Positions 1-6,656 are shown, counted from the first letter of the stretch. The stretch is 9,962 nucleotides of DNA from CAYRZF01 sp964428805 (GCA_964428805.1 CAYRZF010000082.1:1-9962); one strand, 5' to 3'. The notes: generated by a model from the sequence alone, not told the origin. Program-made: numbers and translations.

Positions 1-29
1 CCGCGACCACTCGCTCGCCGCCGGCGGCC

Positions 30-935
30 TCACCCCTTTTGCCGCAGCTTCGGGTCGAGCGCGTCCCGCAGTGAATCCCCGAACAAGTTGAAGCCGAACA
101 CCCCCAGGCTGATCGCGATCCCGGGAAACAGGGCGATCCACGGGGCCTTCTCGGCATACGACGAGGCGGAACCCGAGAGCATCAGGCCCCACGACGGCGT
201 CGGCTCGGCCGCACCCAGGCCCAGGTAGCTCAGGGCCGCCTCGGTCAGGATGGCGCCTCCCAGTTGCGCGGTCAGCATGATGATGTAGGGCGCCATGACG
301 TTGGGGACGATGTGCTGGAGAACGACGCGGCGCGACGAGGCGCCGAGCGAACTCGCGGCCTCGACGTATTGGTTCTCCTTCACCGACAGGGCGGCGGCCC
401 GTACCACCCGCGCGGCGCGCGGGATGATGGGGATGGCGATGGCGATCACCACGTAGTGGACCGCCGGGCCCAGGATCGAGGCGATGGCGAGCGCCAGGAT
501 CAGCTGCGGGAACGCCAGCAGGACGTCCATCAGCCGCTCGAGGAAGAGATCCACCTTCCCGCCCGAATACGCGCTGGTCACTCCCAGCAGGGCGCCGAGC
601 GTGCAGCCCGCGAACGACGCCGTGAAGCCGACGAACAAGGCGATGCGCGCTCCGTACATGACCCGGGTCAGCACGTCGCGCCCGAACTCGTCGGTCCCGA
701 ACCAGTGCTCCGCGCTCGGGCGCGCGAACTGCAGAGCGTAATCCCCCACGTAGGGGTCGTAGGGAGCGAGCGCTGCTGCGAAGAGGGCCACAAAGAGCAT
801 CGCCAGGATGATCAGCGCGCCCCCGGCGCCGAGCGGTTTGGTCCGGACGAACTTCGCCACCTCCTCGCCGAAGCTGAGGTGTGGCGTCAGAGGCGCCGAG
901 GCCATCACATGGACGACGGAGTAGTTGACGCTCAT
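30..935 (-). CDS. ABC transporter permease, DppC/OppC type (peptide/nickel family)
   Basis: Inner-membrane permease of an oligopeptide/dipeptide/nickel-class ABC importer, expected to pair with the DppB-like protein encoded just upstream. The 301-residue product has the usual DppC layout: a cytoplasmic N-terminus, TM1 at about 38-57, then the family signature GTDEFGRDVLTRVMYGAR at 80-97, further TM segments, and the EAA loop at about 190-212 (YVEAASSLGASSRRVVLQH) that docks the ATPase. The C-terminus FGDSLRDALDPKLR is also typical. The ATG at 935 lies 4 bases after the stop of the DppB-like gene, so the two are co-transcribed; no clear Shine-Dalgarno precedes it, and Met11 (codon 903-905) is an alternative start. 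A GTG at 8-10 could open the next gene of the operon beyond the left edge, perhaps an ATPase, but too little is visible to call. The family is certain; the transported substrate cannot be read from the permease. Confidence 0.95.
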   Translation of the reverse strand: MSVNYSVVHVMASAPLTPHLSFGEEVAKFVRTKPLGAGGALIILAMLFVALFAAALAPYDPYVGDYALQFARPSAEHWFGTDEFGRDVLTRVMYGARIALFVGFTASFAGCTLGALLGVTSAYSGGKVDLFLERLMDVLLAFPQLILALAIASILGPAVHYVVIAIAIPIIPRAARVVRAAALSVKENQYVEAASSLGASSRRVVLQHIVPNVMAPYIIMLTAQLGGAILTEAALSYLGLGAAEPTPSWGLMLSGSASSYAEKAPWIALFPGIAISLGVFGFNLFGDSLRDALDPKLRQKG

Positions 936-939
936 CCGG

Positions 940-1896
940 CTACCGGTAGCGGATGCGGGGATCGAACCACGCGTAGGTCAGGTCGATGAGGAGGTTCACG
1001 AGCACGAAGCCGAAAGCGATGAGGAACACGAGCGCCTGCACCACCGGGTAGTCCCGGTGGGCGACGGCGTCCACCACGAAGCGCCCCACGCCGTTGAGAG
1101 TGAAGACGGTCTCGGTGACGACGAGGCCGCCGATGAGGAAGGCGAACTCCGTCCCGATCAACGTGATCACCGGGAGCATCGCGTTCTTCAAGGCGTGACG
1201 GATGACGATCGTCCGCTCCCCCAACCCCTTGGCCCAGGCGGTGCGGATATAGTCCTCCCGCAGCACTTCGAGCACCGTGGACCGCGTCATGCGGGTGGTG
1301 ACGGCAGCGTACCGATACCCTACGGTAATCACCGGCCAGACCATCTGCTGGAAGTTCGCCCACGGATCGACCCAGGGCGGCGTGTATTCCAGCGGGGGTC
1401 CCCAGCCGAAGTAGATCACGAGAAAGAGGATGCACAGGATCCCGATCCAGAAGGACGGGATGGCCAGGCCACCGATGCTGATCACGCGGACCAGGTAGTC
1501 GACCCAGCTGTCCTGGCGCACGGCCGCGAGCATTCCGAGGGGGATCGCCAGCAGCACCGAGACGAGCGTGGCCAGGACGGCCAGCTCGAGGCTCAGGGGT
1601 AAGCGAGAGAGCACTTCTTCGACGACCGGGCGGCCCGTCCAGAGCGAGGTGCCGAAATCGAAGCGAAGCACCCCCCAGAGCCACGTCCCAAACTGCACCA
1701 GCAGCGGCTGGTCCAGCCCGAGCTGCCGGTGCATGGCGGCGAGCTGCGCCTTGTCGATGTGGGCCGCGTCGTCGCCGCCGAGGATGAGGAGGGCCACGTC
1801 CCCGGGGATGATGCGCATGATCACGAACACAACGGCGGCGACCCCGATCAGCGTGGGGACGATCAGGAGCAGTCGCTTGGCCAGGTACGTCGGCAT
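940..1896 (-). CDS. ABC transporter permease, DppB/OppB type (peptide/nickel family)
   Basis: Inner-membrane permease forming the heterodimeric channel with the DppC-like protein. The 318-residue product starts with the DppB-typical MPTYLAKRLLLIVPTLIGV, where TM1 follows a short basic tail. It has the family's periplasmic stretch containing LGLDQPLLVQF (59-69), several TM helices, and a textbook EAA loop at about 214-242 (EDYIRTAWAKGLGERTIVI, then RHALKNAMLPV). It ends in the characteristic DLTYAWFDPRIRYR. Length is normal for the family. The ATG at 1896 lies 20 bases after the stop of the binding-protein gene, and 4 bases separate its TAG from the DppC-like gene, so it is the middle gene of the operon. 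Only a weak purine-rich GCGGG precedes the start. Family assignment is firm; substrate is unknown. Confidence 0.96.
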   Translation of the reverse strand: MPTYLAKRLLLIVPTLIGVAAVVFVIMRIIPGDVALLILGGDDAAHIDKAQLAAMHRQLGLDQPLLVQFGTWLWGVLRFDFGTSLWTGRPVVEEVLSRLPLSLELAVLATLVSVLLAIPLGMLAAVRQDSWVDYLVRVISIGGLAIPSFWIGILCILFLVIYFGWGPPLEYTPPWVDPWANFQQMVWPVITVGYRYAAVTTRMTRSTVLEVLREDYIRTAWAKGLGERTIVIRHALKNAMLPVITLIGTEFAFLIGGLVVTETVFTLNGVGRFVVDAVAHRDYPVVQALVFLIAFGFVLVNLLIDLTYAWFDPRIRYR

Positions 1897-1916
1897 CCCG
1901 CGTCACCCGCGCCCGC

Positions 1917-3536
1917 TCAATCCTCCGCCAGCCAGACGTCCTGGAGCTTCTGATTGGAGTAGTGATTGGGCGGGGCGACGTAATTCTTCACCTTGGCCCA
2001 GTGCACCACGTTCCGCGTCCACCAGAGACCCGGCAGATAGTACGCGTTCTCCAGGACGATCTTTTCCAGCTCGTTGACGAGCCTCTTGCGCTCCGAAGGG
2101 TCGAGGGCCCGCGCCTGTCTCGAGAAGAGATCGTCGATCCCGGGGTTGGAGAATCGGCCCCAGTTCTGGGTGCTCCCCGTGACGTACCGACCGAGGAACT
2201 GATCGGGGTCGTCCATGAACTCGACCCCGGGGCCGATGATCGCCTCGAAGTTCCCCGTGTCCTGTCCATCCGAGAACCACGCCGCCGTCTCGAGCGGGCG
2301 GTTCTCGGCCTCGACCCCGATCTTGCGCCACTCCTGGATCGCGAATACCGCGAAGTCCTGGTAGGGAAGCTTGACGTTGCGGTTCTTCAGGAGGATCTTG
2401 AGGCCGTTAGGGTAGCCGGCCTCGGCCAGGAGCCGCTTGGCCTCGGCCCGGTTCTTCTCCATGTCCCTTCCGAACCCCGGGAGCTTCTCGAGTTCCGCCT
2501 GCGGCATCGCCCAGTCCGAGTTCGGACGCATCAATCCGCCGACGTGCTTGAGACCCGTGAGCGGGTACAGCACCTTGCCCGCCGTGTAACGATCGAGGCC
2601 CAGGGTGAGGGCCTTGCGGACGCGAACGTCGTTGAAGGGCTTCACGGTGTTGTTGACGGCGATCCCCCACCAGCCCGTCACGGGCGTTTCCTGGACGGCG
2701 ACCTTGTCGCCGAGCTGCTTCTTGATCGCCTCCACCTCGGCCCCGGGAAGGTTGCGGAACTCGATGTAGGCGCGCCCGGAGCGAATGGCCGCGGCCCGAA
2801 CGGACGTCTCGGGACTGATGAAGAACTTGTACCCATCGAGGTAGGGACGGTCCTTGACGAAGTAGTCGGGGTTGCGCTCCCCCTCGAACGTGGAGCCGCG
2901 CGTGTAGTTCTTGAACTTGAAGGGGCCGGAGCCGACGACGTTCGTCTTGAAGTAGTTCGGATCCTTGTCCAGGTACTTCTTCGGGAAGATCACGTTCCAG
3001 GGCGAGGCCAGGTTGGCCAGCATAGACGCCGACGGGAACTTGAGCTTGAACACCACGGTGCTCGGGTCGGGCGCCTCGATTCCCCGGACCTCCGAGTAGG
3101 CCTGCTTCCGCGTGCTACGGACCCCCTCCGGCGGAAAGACGATCTTGTCGTAGGTGGCTTTCACGTCGGCGGCGGTCAACGGCGAGCCGTCGTGGAACCG
3201 GATCCCCTGACGGATCTTGAAGGTGTAGGTCAGCCCGTCGGGTGCGATCTTCCACTCGGCCGCCACGTCCCCGATGATCTTCGGGTAGCTGTACGGATCG
3301 ATCTGCAGCAGCGTGCTGTAGAGCGGCGCCACCAGCTGGATATTGGCGAAGGTGCTCTCCTGGTGGGGGTCGAGGCTCGGCGGGTCGGCGCCGATGACCG
3401 CCAGCAGGACGCCGCCTCTGCGCGGGGTTTCCGCCGCCTGGACGGCGGCGGGGGGCGCCACGACCGCCGAGGCGGCCAGGAGCGCGAGGAGAACGACGGT
3501 AAACAGCGTCCGGTGACGTCGGATTCCTGTCGCCAT
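1917..3536 (-). CDS. ABC transporter substrate-binding protein, SBP family 5 (DppA/OppA type)
   Basis: Extracytoplasmic solute receptor that captures a peptide-like or other ligand and delivers it to the DppB/DppC-like permeases encoded directly downstream. The frame is open to 3665, but I place the start at the ATG at 3536 because a strong Shine-Dalgarno GGGAGGTG (3541-3548) sits 4 bases upstream and translation then opens with a Sec signal peptide: basic MATGIRRHR, a hydrophobic core at about 11-30, and likely cleavage after AVQA at about 34. No lipobox Cys is present, so it is probably soluble in a periplasm rather than lipid-anchored. The 539-residue length fits the family. Hallmarks are GADPPSLDPHQES (49-61), TYTFKIRQGIRFHDGSPLTA (104-123) and ADVKATYDKI (123-132), the conserved family-5 block. 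Ligand preference cannot be deduced; family-5 receptors bind peptides, nickel, opines or sugars. Confidence 0.95.
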   Translation of the reverse strand: MATGIRRHRTLFTVVLLALLAASAVVAPPAAVQAAETPRRGGVLLAVIGADPPSLDPHQESTFANIQLVAPLYSTLLQIDPYSYPKIIGDVAAEWKIAPDGLTYTFKIRQGIRFHDGSPLTAADVKATYDKIVFPPEGVRSTRKQAYSEVRGIEAPDPSTVVFKLKFPSASMLANLASPWNVIFPKKYLDKDPNYFKTNVVGSGPFKFKNYTRGSTFEGERNPDYFVKDRPYLDGYKFFISPETSVRAAAIRSGRAYIEFRNLPGAEVEAIKKQLGDKVAVQETPVTGWWGIAVNNTVKPFNDVRVRKALTLGLDRYTAGKVLYPLTGLKHVGGLMRPNSDWAMPQAELEKLPGFGRDMEKNRAEAKRLLAEAGYPNGLKILLKNRNVKLPYQDFAVFAIQEWRKIGVEAENRPLETAAWFSDGQDTGNFEAIIGPGVEFMDDPDQFLGRYVTGSTQNWGRFSNPGIDDLFSRQARALDPSERKRLVNELEKIVLENAYYLPGLWWTRNVVHWAKVKNYVAPPNHYSNQKLQDVWLAED

Positions 3537-3540
3537 CTGG

Positions 3541-3548
3541 CACCTCCC
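3541..3548 (-). promoter_or_regulatory. Shine-Dalgarno of the family-5 binding-protein gene
   Basis: On the minus strand this reads GGGAGGTG, ending 4 bases before the ATG at 3536. It decides the start: the longer open frame to 3665 would place 43 non-hydrophobic residues ahead of an obvious signal peptide. Confidence 0.8.
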
Positions 3549-3568
3549 GCGGATATGGGACATTCGAC

Positions 3569-3589
3569 CGTGACACGATATCGAACACG
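3569..3589. other. Imperfect palindrome in the leader of the peptide-type importer operon
   Basis: The plus strand reads CGTG-ACA-CGATATCG-AA-CACG. The inner 8 bases (3576-3583) are a perfect palindrome and the flanking CGTG/CACG arms are off-centre by half a base. It lies between the predicted transcription start near 3673 and the start codon at 3536. It could be an operator, but nothing beyond the symmetry supports that. Confidence 0.25.
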
Positions 3590-3630
3590 CTTCGGAAGGG
3601 CCGGCCTGCGACGATGTGAGCCGCGCCGTC

Positions 3631-3664
3631 TGCGGACGGGAGAAGGGGTCTCGGGCGGTCCGCA
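3631..3664 (-). other. Leader stem-loop upstream of the peptide-type importer operon
   Basis: TGCGGAC (3631-3637) and GTCCGCA (3658-3664) are perfect 7-base inverted arms. Inside them GAGA (3640-3643) can pair with TCTC (3649-3652) around a 5-base loop. The element starts about 10 bases downstream of the predicted transcription start near 3673, so it would form in the 5' leader RNA of the operon. No T-run follows it, so it is not a classical terminator. A role in RNA stability or regulation is possible but unproven. Confidence 0.4.
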
Positions 3665-3679
3665 CGCTCGACGCGGCGG

Positions 3680-3709
3680 ATGCTATCAGGGGCGAGGCGC
3701 ACGTGTCAA
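3680..3709 (-). promoter_or_regulatory. Predicted sigma70-type promoter of the peptide-type importer operon
   Basis: On the minus strand there is a perfect -35 TTGACA (3704-3709), an 18-base spacer, and a -10 TAGCAT (3680-3685, four of six consensus bases). The expected transcription start is near 3673, giving a leader of about 137 bases before the ATG at 3536. It lies in the 219-base gap after the HIT-like gene and points the right way for the operon. It is a sequence match only. Confidence 0.55.
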
Positions 3710-3755
3710 CAGCGATTCGGCCACATTCCCCACCGTCTGCCGGCTGGCGCCGCCG

Positions 3756-4082
3756 TTACCGGCCGCGGCCGAAGAAGCCGCCCTTTGGACGCGCGTGGGC
3801 GTGCCAGTGGTCGGGGATGTTCCGCATGTGGTCGTCCACGTAGAACTCGCCCAGCTCGGTGGCCGCGACCTCCCGCAGGCGCTCCTGCATATGCGCCACG
3901 TGCCCGTCGGGAGGTGCTAAGCCGTGGTAGCGCCAGACGACCATCGGCACCTCGCAGATCTCGCACTCGGCGATCCAGCAGATCTCGTCCTCGTGGTACC
4001 AGGGGGTCAGGCGGGCGGCCCGGCAGAGATCGCAGCTGTCTACTCGTACAAAACCGCTCCGAGATCCGCCCTCGGCGCTCAC
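3756..4082 (-). CDS. Small Cys/His-rich protein, possibly a divergent HIT-like protein
   Basis: Cytoplasmic protein of 108 residues with no signal peptide or TM segment. It has two CxxC pairs (C17/C20 and C40/C43), an extra C35, an acidic-aromatic stretch WYHEDEICWIAECEIC (28-43), a hydrophobic strand ending in His (VPMVVWRYH, 45-53), and near the C-terminus HWHAHA (92-97), which fits the H-x-H-x-H pattern of histidine-triad (HIT) hydrolases. The order (CxxC, acidic turn, strand plus His, then HxHxH) matches how HIT proteins are laid out, although the whole is shorter than a usual HIT domain. The metal or catalytic role is inference; a small zinc-binding protein unrelated to HIT is the alternative. 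Start is GTG at 4082, with AGGATC just ahead as a close, weak Shine-Dalgarno. It lies on the same strand as the peptide-type importer, but a separate promoter follows it, so it is probably an independent gene. The rich, non-random residue pattern argues that it is real. Confidence 0.72.
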   Translation of the reverse strand: MSAEGGSRSGFVRVDSCDLCRAARLTPWYHEDEICWIAECEICEVPMVVWRYHGLAPPDGHVAHMQERLREVAATELGEFYVDDHMRNIPDHWHAHARPKGGFFGRGR

Positions 4083-4115
4083 GATCCTACCCTACCTCAA
4101 CCCGGCGCATCCGGC

Positions 4116-4138
4116 GTCACCCGCCGGCTGGCGGGGAC
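4116..4138. other. GC-rich hairpin between divergent genes
   Basis: CCCGCC (4120-4125) pairs with GGCGGG (4130-4135) around a GGCT loop. With A4119 bulged, GTC (4116-4118) extends the stem with GAC (4136-4138) to nine pairs. It lies in the 249-base gap between the HIT-like gene and the sugar-type binding-protein gene, upstream of the predicted plus-strand promoter. No T-run follows on either strand. Confidence 0.4.
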
Positions 4139-4141
4139 GCA

Positions 4142-4179
4142 GGTCTCAGTCGAGGGGTGCTCGCGGACCCCCGGTCTCA
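4142..4179 (+). repeat. Pair of direct GGTCTCA repeats upstream of the sugar-importer promoter
   Basis: GGTCTCA occurs at 4142-4148 and again at 4173-4179, 31 bases apart start to start, which is about three helical turns and so on the same face of the DNA. The downstream copy ends 8 bases before the predicted -35 at 4188. This is the usual place for activator or repressor half-sites, but no regulator gene is in the window to pair with it. Confidence 0.35.
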
Positions 4180-4187
4180 AATCGGCC

Positions 4188-4217
4188 TTGACAAGAGCAC
4201 GGCGAGGGCGTTATTAG
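4188..4217 (+). promoter_or_regulatory. Predicted sigma70-type promoter of the sugar-type importer operon
   Basis: A perfect -35 TTGACA (4188-4193), an 18-base spacer, and -10 TATTAG (4212-4217, four of six consensus bases). The expected transcription start is around 4223-4225, about 107 bases before the ATG at 4332. Its architecture mirrors the promoter at 3680-3709 on the other strand. Confidence 0.6.
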
Positions 4218-4223
4218 GCCTTC

Positions 4224-4319
4224 ATGGCTGTACGCTGTCCGCAGCTGCTCACAGGGAGAAGCTTGGGCTCTACGCGATGCGCCAAGAGATACCAGCCGTA
4301 CATTCCCGCCCCTTCTTAA
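4224..4319 (+). CDS. Possible 31-residue leader peptide ORF
   Basis: An ATG at 4224 opens a 31-codon frame whose TAA (4317-4319) overlaps the Shine-Dalgarno of the next gene (4318-4325). The ATG falls 7 bases after the predicted -10, so the message could begin at or next to it and be translated leaderless; no Shine-Dalgarno precedes it. The peptide begins MAVRCPQLLTGRS and has no membrane segment or run of one amino acid that would suggest attenuation. Because ORFs of this size arise by chance in GC-rich DNA, I rate it as a candidate only. Confidence 0.2.
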   Translation: MAVRCPQLLTGRSLGSTRCAKRYQPYIPAPS

Positions 4320-4325
4320 GGAGGT
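4318..4325 (+). promoter_or_regulatory. Perfect Shine-Dalgarno of the sugar-type binding-protein gene
   Basis: AAGGAGGT, a full anti-16S complement, lies 6 bases before the ATG at 4332. It is the strongest ribosome-binding site in the window and fits a binding protein made in excess over its permeases. Confidence 0.85.
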
Positions 4326-4331
4326 CAAGCG

Positions 4332-5666
4332 ATGAGTGACCTACGACCCATCCAGACGGACCCCGCCTCGGCCAGCCGCCGCCGCTTCCTCAAGGTCGCC
4401 GGGGCCGGCGTGGCGGGAACCTCCCTCCTGACCATGCTCGACGCGCGCCAGGCGCCCGCCCAGCTCAAGGGCACCACCCTGCGCATCCTCCAATGGAGCC
4501 ACTTCATCCCCGCCTACGACGCCTGGTACGACAAGTTCGCCAGGGAGTGGGGCGACAAGAACGGGGTAAAGGTGCGGGTGGACCACATCCCCCACCTCGA
4601 CATCCCGGCGCGCATGGCCGCCGAGTTCGCGGCCGGGGCCGGCCACGACATCATCTACAACGGCTCGTCGATCCTGACCCGGCTCTACTACAAGAACCTG
4701 GTGGATCTCACCGATATCGCCGATGCGGCCGCCAAGAAGTACGGGGGGTGGATCCCAGCGGCGAAATCCCTCGTCGAGGTGGAGGGGCGGTTCTACGGGA
4801 TCCCCCTCTTCTACATCCTGCTCCCGATGCTGTACCGCAAGGACCTTTTCGATCAGAACAACCTGAAGTACCCCGACACCTGGGAATTGGCCCGCGTGGC
4901 CGCGCGGACTCTCAAGCTCAAGGGCCATCCGGCGGGCATCGCCCTCTCCCAGTGCGCCGACGCCAACCTCGTCTGGCGCTCGATAGGCTTCAGCTTCGGC
5001 GGAACCGAGGCGGACCCCTCGGGGGAGAACCCCACGATCGACTCCAAGGAAACGCGGGAGGCGCTGCGCTTCGCCAAGGCGCTCTTCGATGAGGGCATGA
5101 CGCCCGAGGTTTTCTCGTGGGATGACGCCTCGGACAACCGCTATCTGGCCTCCGGCGTGGCCGCCTGGGTCCACGACGCCATCTCCGCCTACCGCACGAC
5201 CGAGGACACCAACCCCGACGTGTTCAAGAACACCGTTATCGGGCTCGAGCCCCAGGGGCTGCCCGGCAAGCGGGTCAGCGTGGCCGCGCCCAACGTCTGG
5301 ATGGTGTGGAAGTTCTCGAAGAACCAGCAGGCGGCCAAGGAGTTCCTGTCCTATCTGATCGACAATGATCCGGAGGGCGTTGTCCAGAGCCGCGGCTACA
5401 ACATGCCGTACCTCAACGACCGCTACAAGAAGCCGATGCCCGTCATCGGGACCGACCCCAGGCTGCAGATCCTCCAGGACTTCCCGAAGATCGTTGCCTT
5501 CTACGGCTATCCCGGGCCGTCGACCAGCGCGATCCAGGAGGTGGTCAACACCTTCGTTTACCCCGACATGTTCACCCGCGTGGCCCGCGGCACGAGCATC
5601 GACGAAGCGATGAAGTGGGCGATGGGCGAGTACCGGCGGGTCTACTCCAAGTACAAGCGCCCATGA
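4332..5666 (+). CDS. Tat-exported ABC transporter substrate-binding protein, family 1 (sugar type)
   Basis: Extracytoplasmic receptor of a CUT1 (MalEFG-like) importer, probably binding a sugar, glycerol-phosphate-like or related polar ligand and passing it to the MalF/MalG-like permeases that follow. The 444-residue protein has a twin-arginine signal: SRRRFLK at 15-21, a weakly hydrophobic AGAGVAGTSLLTML core, and likely cleavage after APA at about 43. The mature part begins with the family-1 strand TTLRILQWSHF (48-58) and continues with EFAAGAGHDIIYNGSS (98-113), a region near VAAPNVWMVWKFSKNQQAAK typical of the hinge and second lobe, and a C-terminal helix near DEAMKWAMGEYRRVY. Length is normal for the family. 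It is the first gene of the operon, with a predicted promoter at 4188-4217, and its TGA overlaps the next ATG. Tat export implies folding before translocation. The ligand cannot be named from sequence. Confidence 0.95.
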   Translation: MSDLRPIQTDPASASRRRFLKVAGAGVAGTSLLTMLDARQAPAQLKGTTLRILQWSHFIPAYDAWYDKFAREWGDKNGVKVRVDHIPHLDIPARMAAEFAAGAGHDIIYNGSSILTRLYYKNLVDLTDIADAAAKKYGGWIPAAKSLVEVEGRFYGIPLFYILLPMLYRKDLFDQNNLKYPDTWELARVAARTLKLKGHPAGIALSQCADANLVWRSIGFSFGGTEADPSGENPTIDSKETREALRFAKALFDEGMTPEVFSWDDASDNRYLASGVAAWVHDAISAYRTTEDTNPDVFKNTVIGLEPQGLPGKRVSVAAPNVWMVWKFSKNQQAAKEFLSYLIDNDPEGVVQSRGYNMPYLNDRYKKPMPVIGTDPRLQILQDFPKIVAFYGYPGPSTSAIQEVVNTFVYPDMFTRVARGTSIDEAMKWAMGEYRRVYSKYKRP

Positions 5667-6652
5667 CGGCAGGCGCATCGAGCGGCGGCCCGGACGCGGT
5701 AGGCGCCCGGGCCGCTGCTATTTCTGTCGTCTCGCCGGCTCCTCCTTCCGGGTGGTTCCGAAGCCAGACGTCCCGTCGGCTCGGCTTCGGCTACCTCCTG
5801 CTGGCCCCCGCCGTCCTCTACGTCCTCCTCCTCGTCGGGGGCCCGTTCCTGTTCTCGCTCTACTTGGCGATGAGCGACGCCGACGTCGGCAACCCGGTCG
5901 CCACCTTCACCGGTCTGGAGAACTTTCGGGCCGCTCTCGAGAGCGACGTCTTCTACATCGCTTTCCGAAACAGCATTGTCTTCACGGTGGTGGCCGCCAT
6001 CCTCAAGGGCCTCCTCGGCACGACCCTCGCGTTTCTCCTGCTCCAGCCCTTCCGGGGAAGGAAGCTCGTGCGCGGGCTGGTCGTGATCCCGTTCACGCTG
6101 CCGCTCAGCATCAGCGTCCTGTCCTGGAAGTGGATGTACGACTCCCAGTTCAGCGTCATCAACTGGTTCCTGAGCCGGATCGGCCTGATCGGCACCTACG
6201 GCTCCCCGGACTGGCCGGTGTGGCTTGGCCAGCCCCACCTGGCGATTGCCGCCTGCATCATCGTCAACGTGTGGCGCAACTTTCCGTTCTCGGCCATCGT
6301 GCTGCTGGCGGGATTCACGTCGGTGCCGAACGAGGTGCTTGACGCCGCCAGGGTGGACGGCGCCACGTTCATGCAGCGGTTCCGCCACGTGGTGGTGCCG
6401 ATGATCGCCCCGATCCTCCTGATCGGGTTCCTCTTCGACACCGTCTTCACGCTGTCCGATCTGAGCATTGTCTACCTGCTCACCCAGGGCGGGCCGGCCA
6501 ACGCGACCAAGATCCTGCCCGTGCTCGCCTACCAGATCGGCATCCAGTCCGGGGCGCTCGGCCGGGGTGCTGCCATCTCGCTCTTCCTCTTTCCGCTGCT
6601 GCTGCCGCTCATGATCCTGTTGCTGAGAAACCTCAAGCGGAGGGAGTACTAA
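5663..6652 (+). CDS. ABC transporter permease, MalF/UgpA type (CUT1 sugar family)
   Basis: Inner-membrane permease of the sugar-type importer, pairing with the MalG-like protein. I start it at the ATG at 5663, where ATGA overlaps the TGA of the binding-protein gene; this 4-base overlap indicates translational coupling, whereas the frame open from 5615 would run inside the upstream gene. The 329-residue product has a 36-residue Ala/Gly/Pro/Ser-rich cytoplasmic tail before TM1 (about 43-63), the MalF-type block FTGLENFRAAL (82-92), several further TM helices, and the EAA loop at about 223-247 (NEVLDAARVDGATFMQRFRH, then VVVP). LTQGGPANAT (273-282) and the closing basic KRREY are also typical of the family. 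No large periplasmic insertion of the E. coli MalF kind is present, so it is closer to UgpA/AraP-like members. Confidence 0.95.
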   Translation: MTAGASSGGPDAVGARAAAISVVSPAPPSGWFRSQTSRRLGFGYLLLAPAVLYVLLLVGGPFLFSLYLAMSDADVGNPVATFTGLENFRAALESDVFYIAFRNSIVFTVVAAILKGLLGTTLAFLLLQPFRGRKLVRGLVVIPFTLPLSISVLSWKWMYDSQFSVINWFLSRIGLIGTYGSPDWPVWLGQPHLAIAACIIVNVWRNFPFSAIVLLAGFTSVPNEVLDAARVDGATFMQRFRHVVVPMIAPILLIGFLFDTVFTLSDLSIVYLLTQGGPANATKILPVLAYQIGIQSGALGRGAAISLFLFPLLLPLMILLLRNLKRREY

Positions 6653-6656
6653 GCGT

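Noticed and set aside
932..1906. A 324-codon frame on the same strand as the DppB-like gene
   Set aside because: Out-of-frame reading of the DppB-like gene, giving Arg/Pro/Gly-rich text without domains.
3537..3665. N-terminal extension of the family-5 binding protein up to 3665
   Set aside because: It would precede a clear signal peptide, and the ATG at 3536 has its own strong Shine-Dalgarno.
1962..3920. A 652-codon open frame on the plus strand, opposite the family-5 binding-protein gene
   Set aside because: Its translation is Arg/Val/Leu/Asp-rich low-complexity text with no recognisable domain. It mirrors a clear binding-protein gene and results from GC-rich codon bias keeping antisense frames open.
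4341..5678. A 445-codon minus-strand frame opposite the sugar-type binding-protein gene
   Set aside because: Gly/Val/Leu/Arg/His-rich with no motif, fully antisense to a gene with a Tat signal and family hallmarks.
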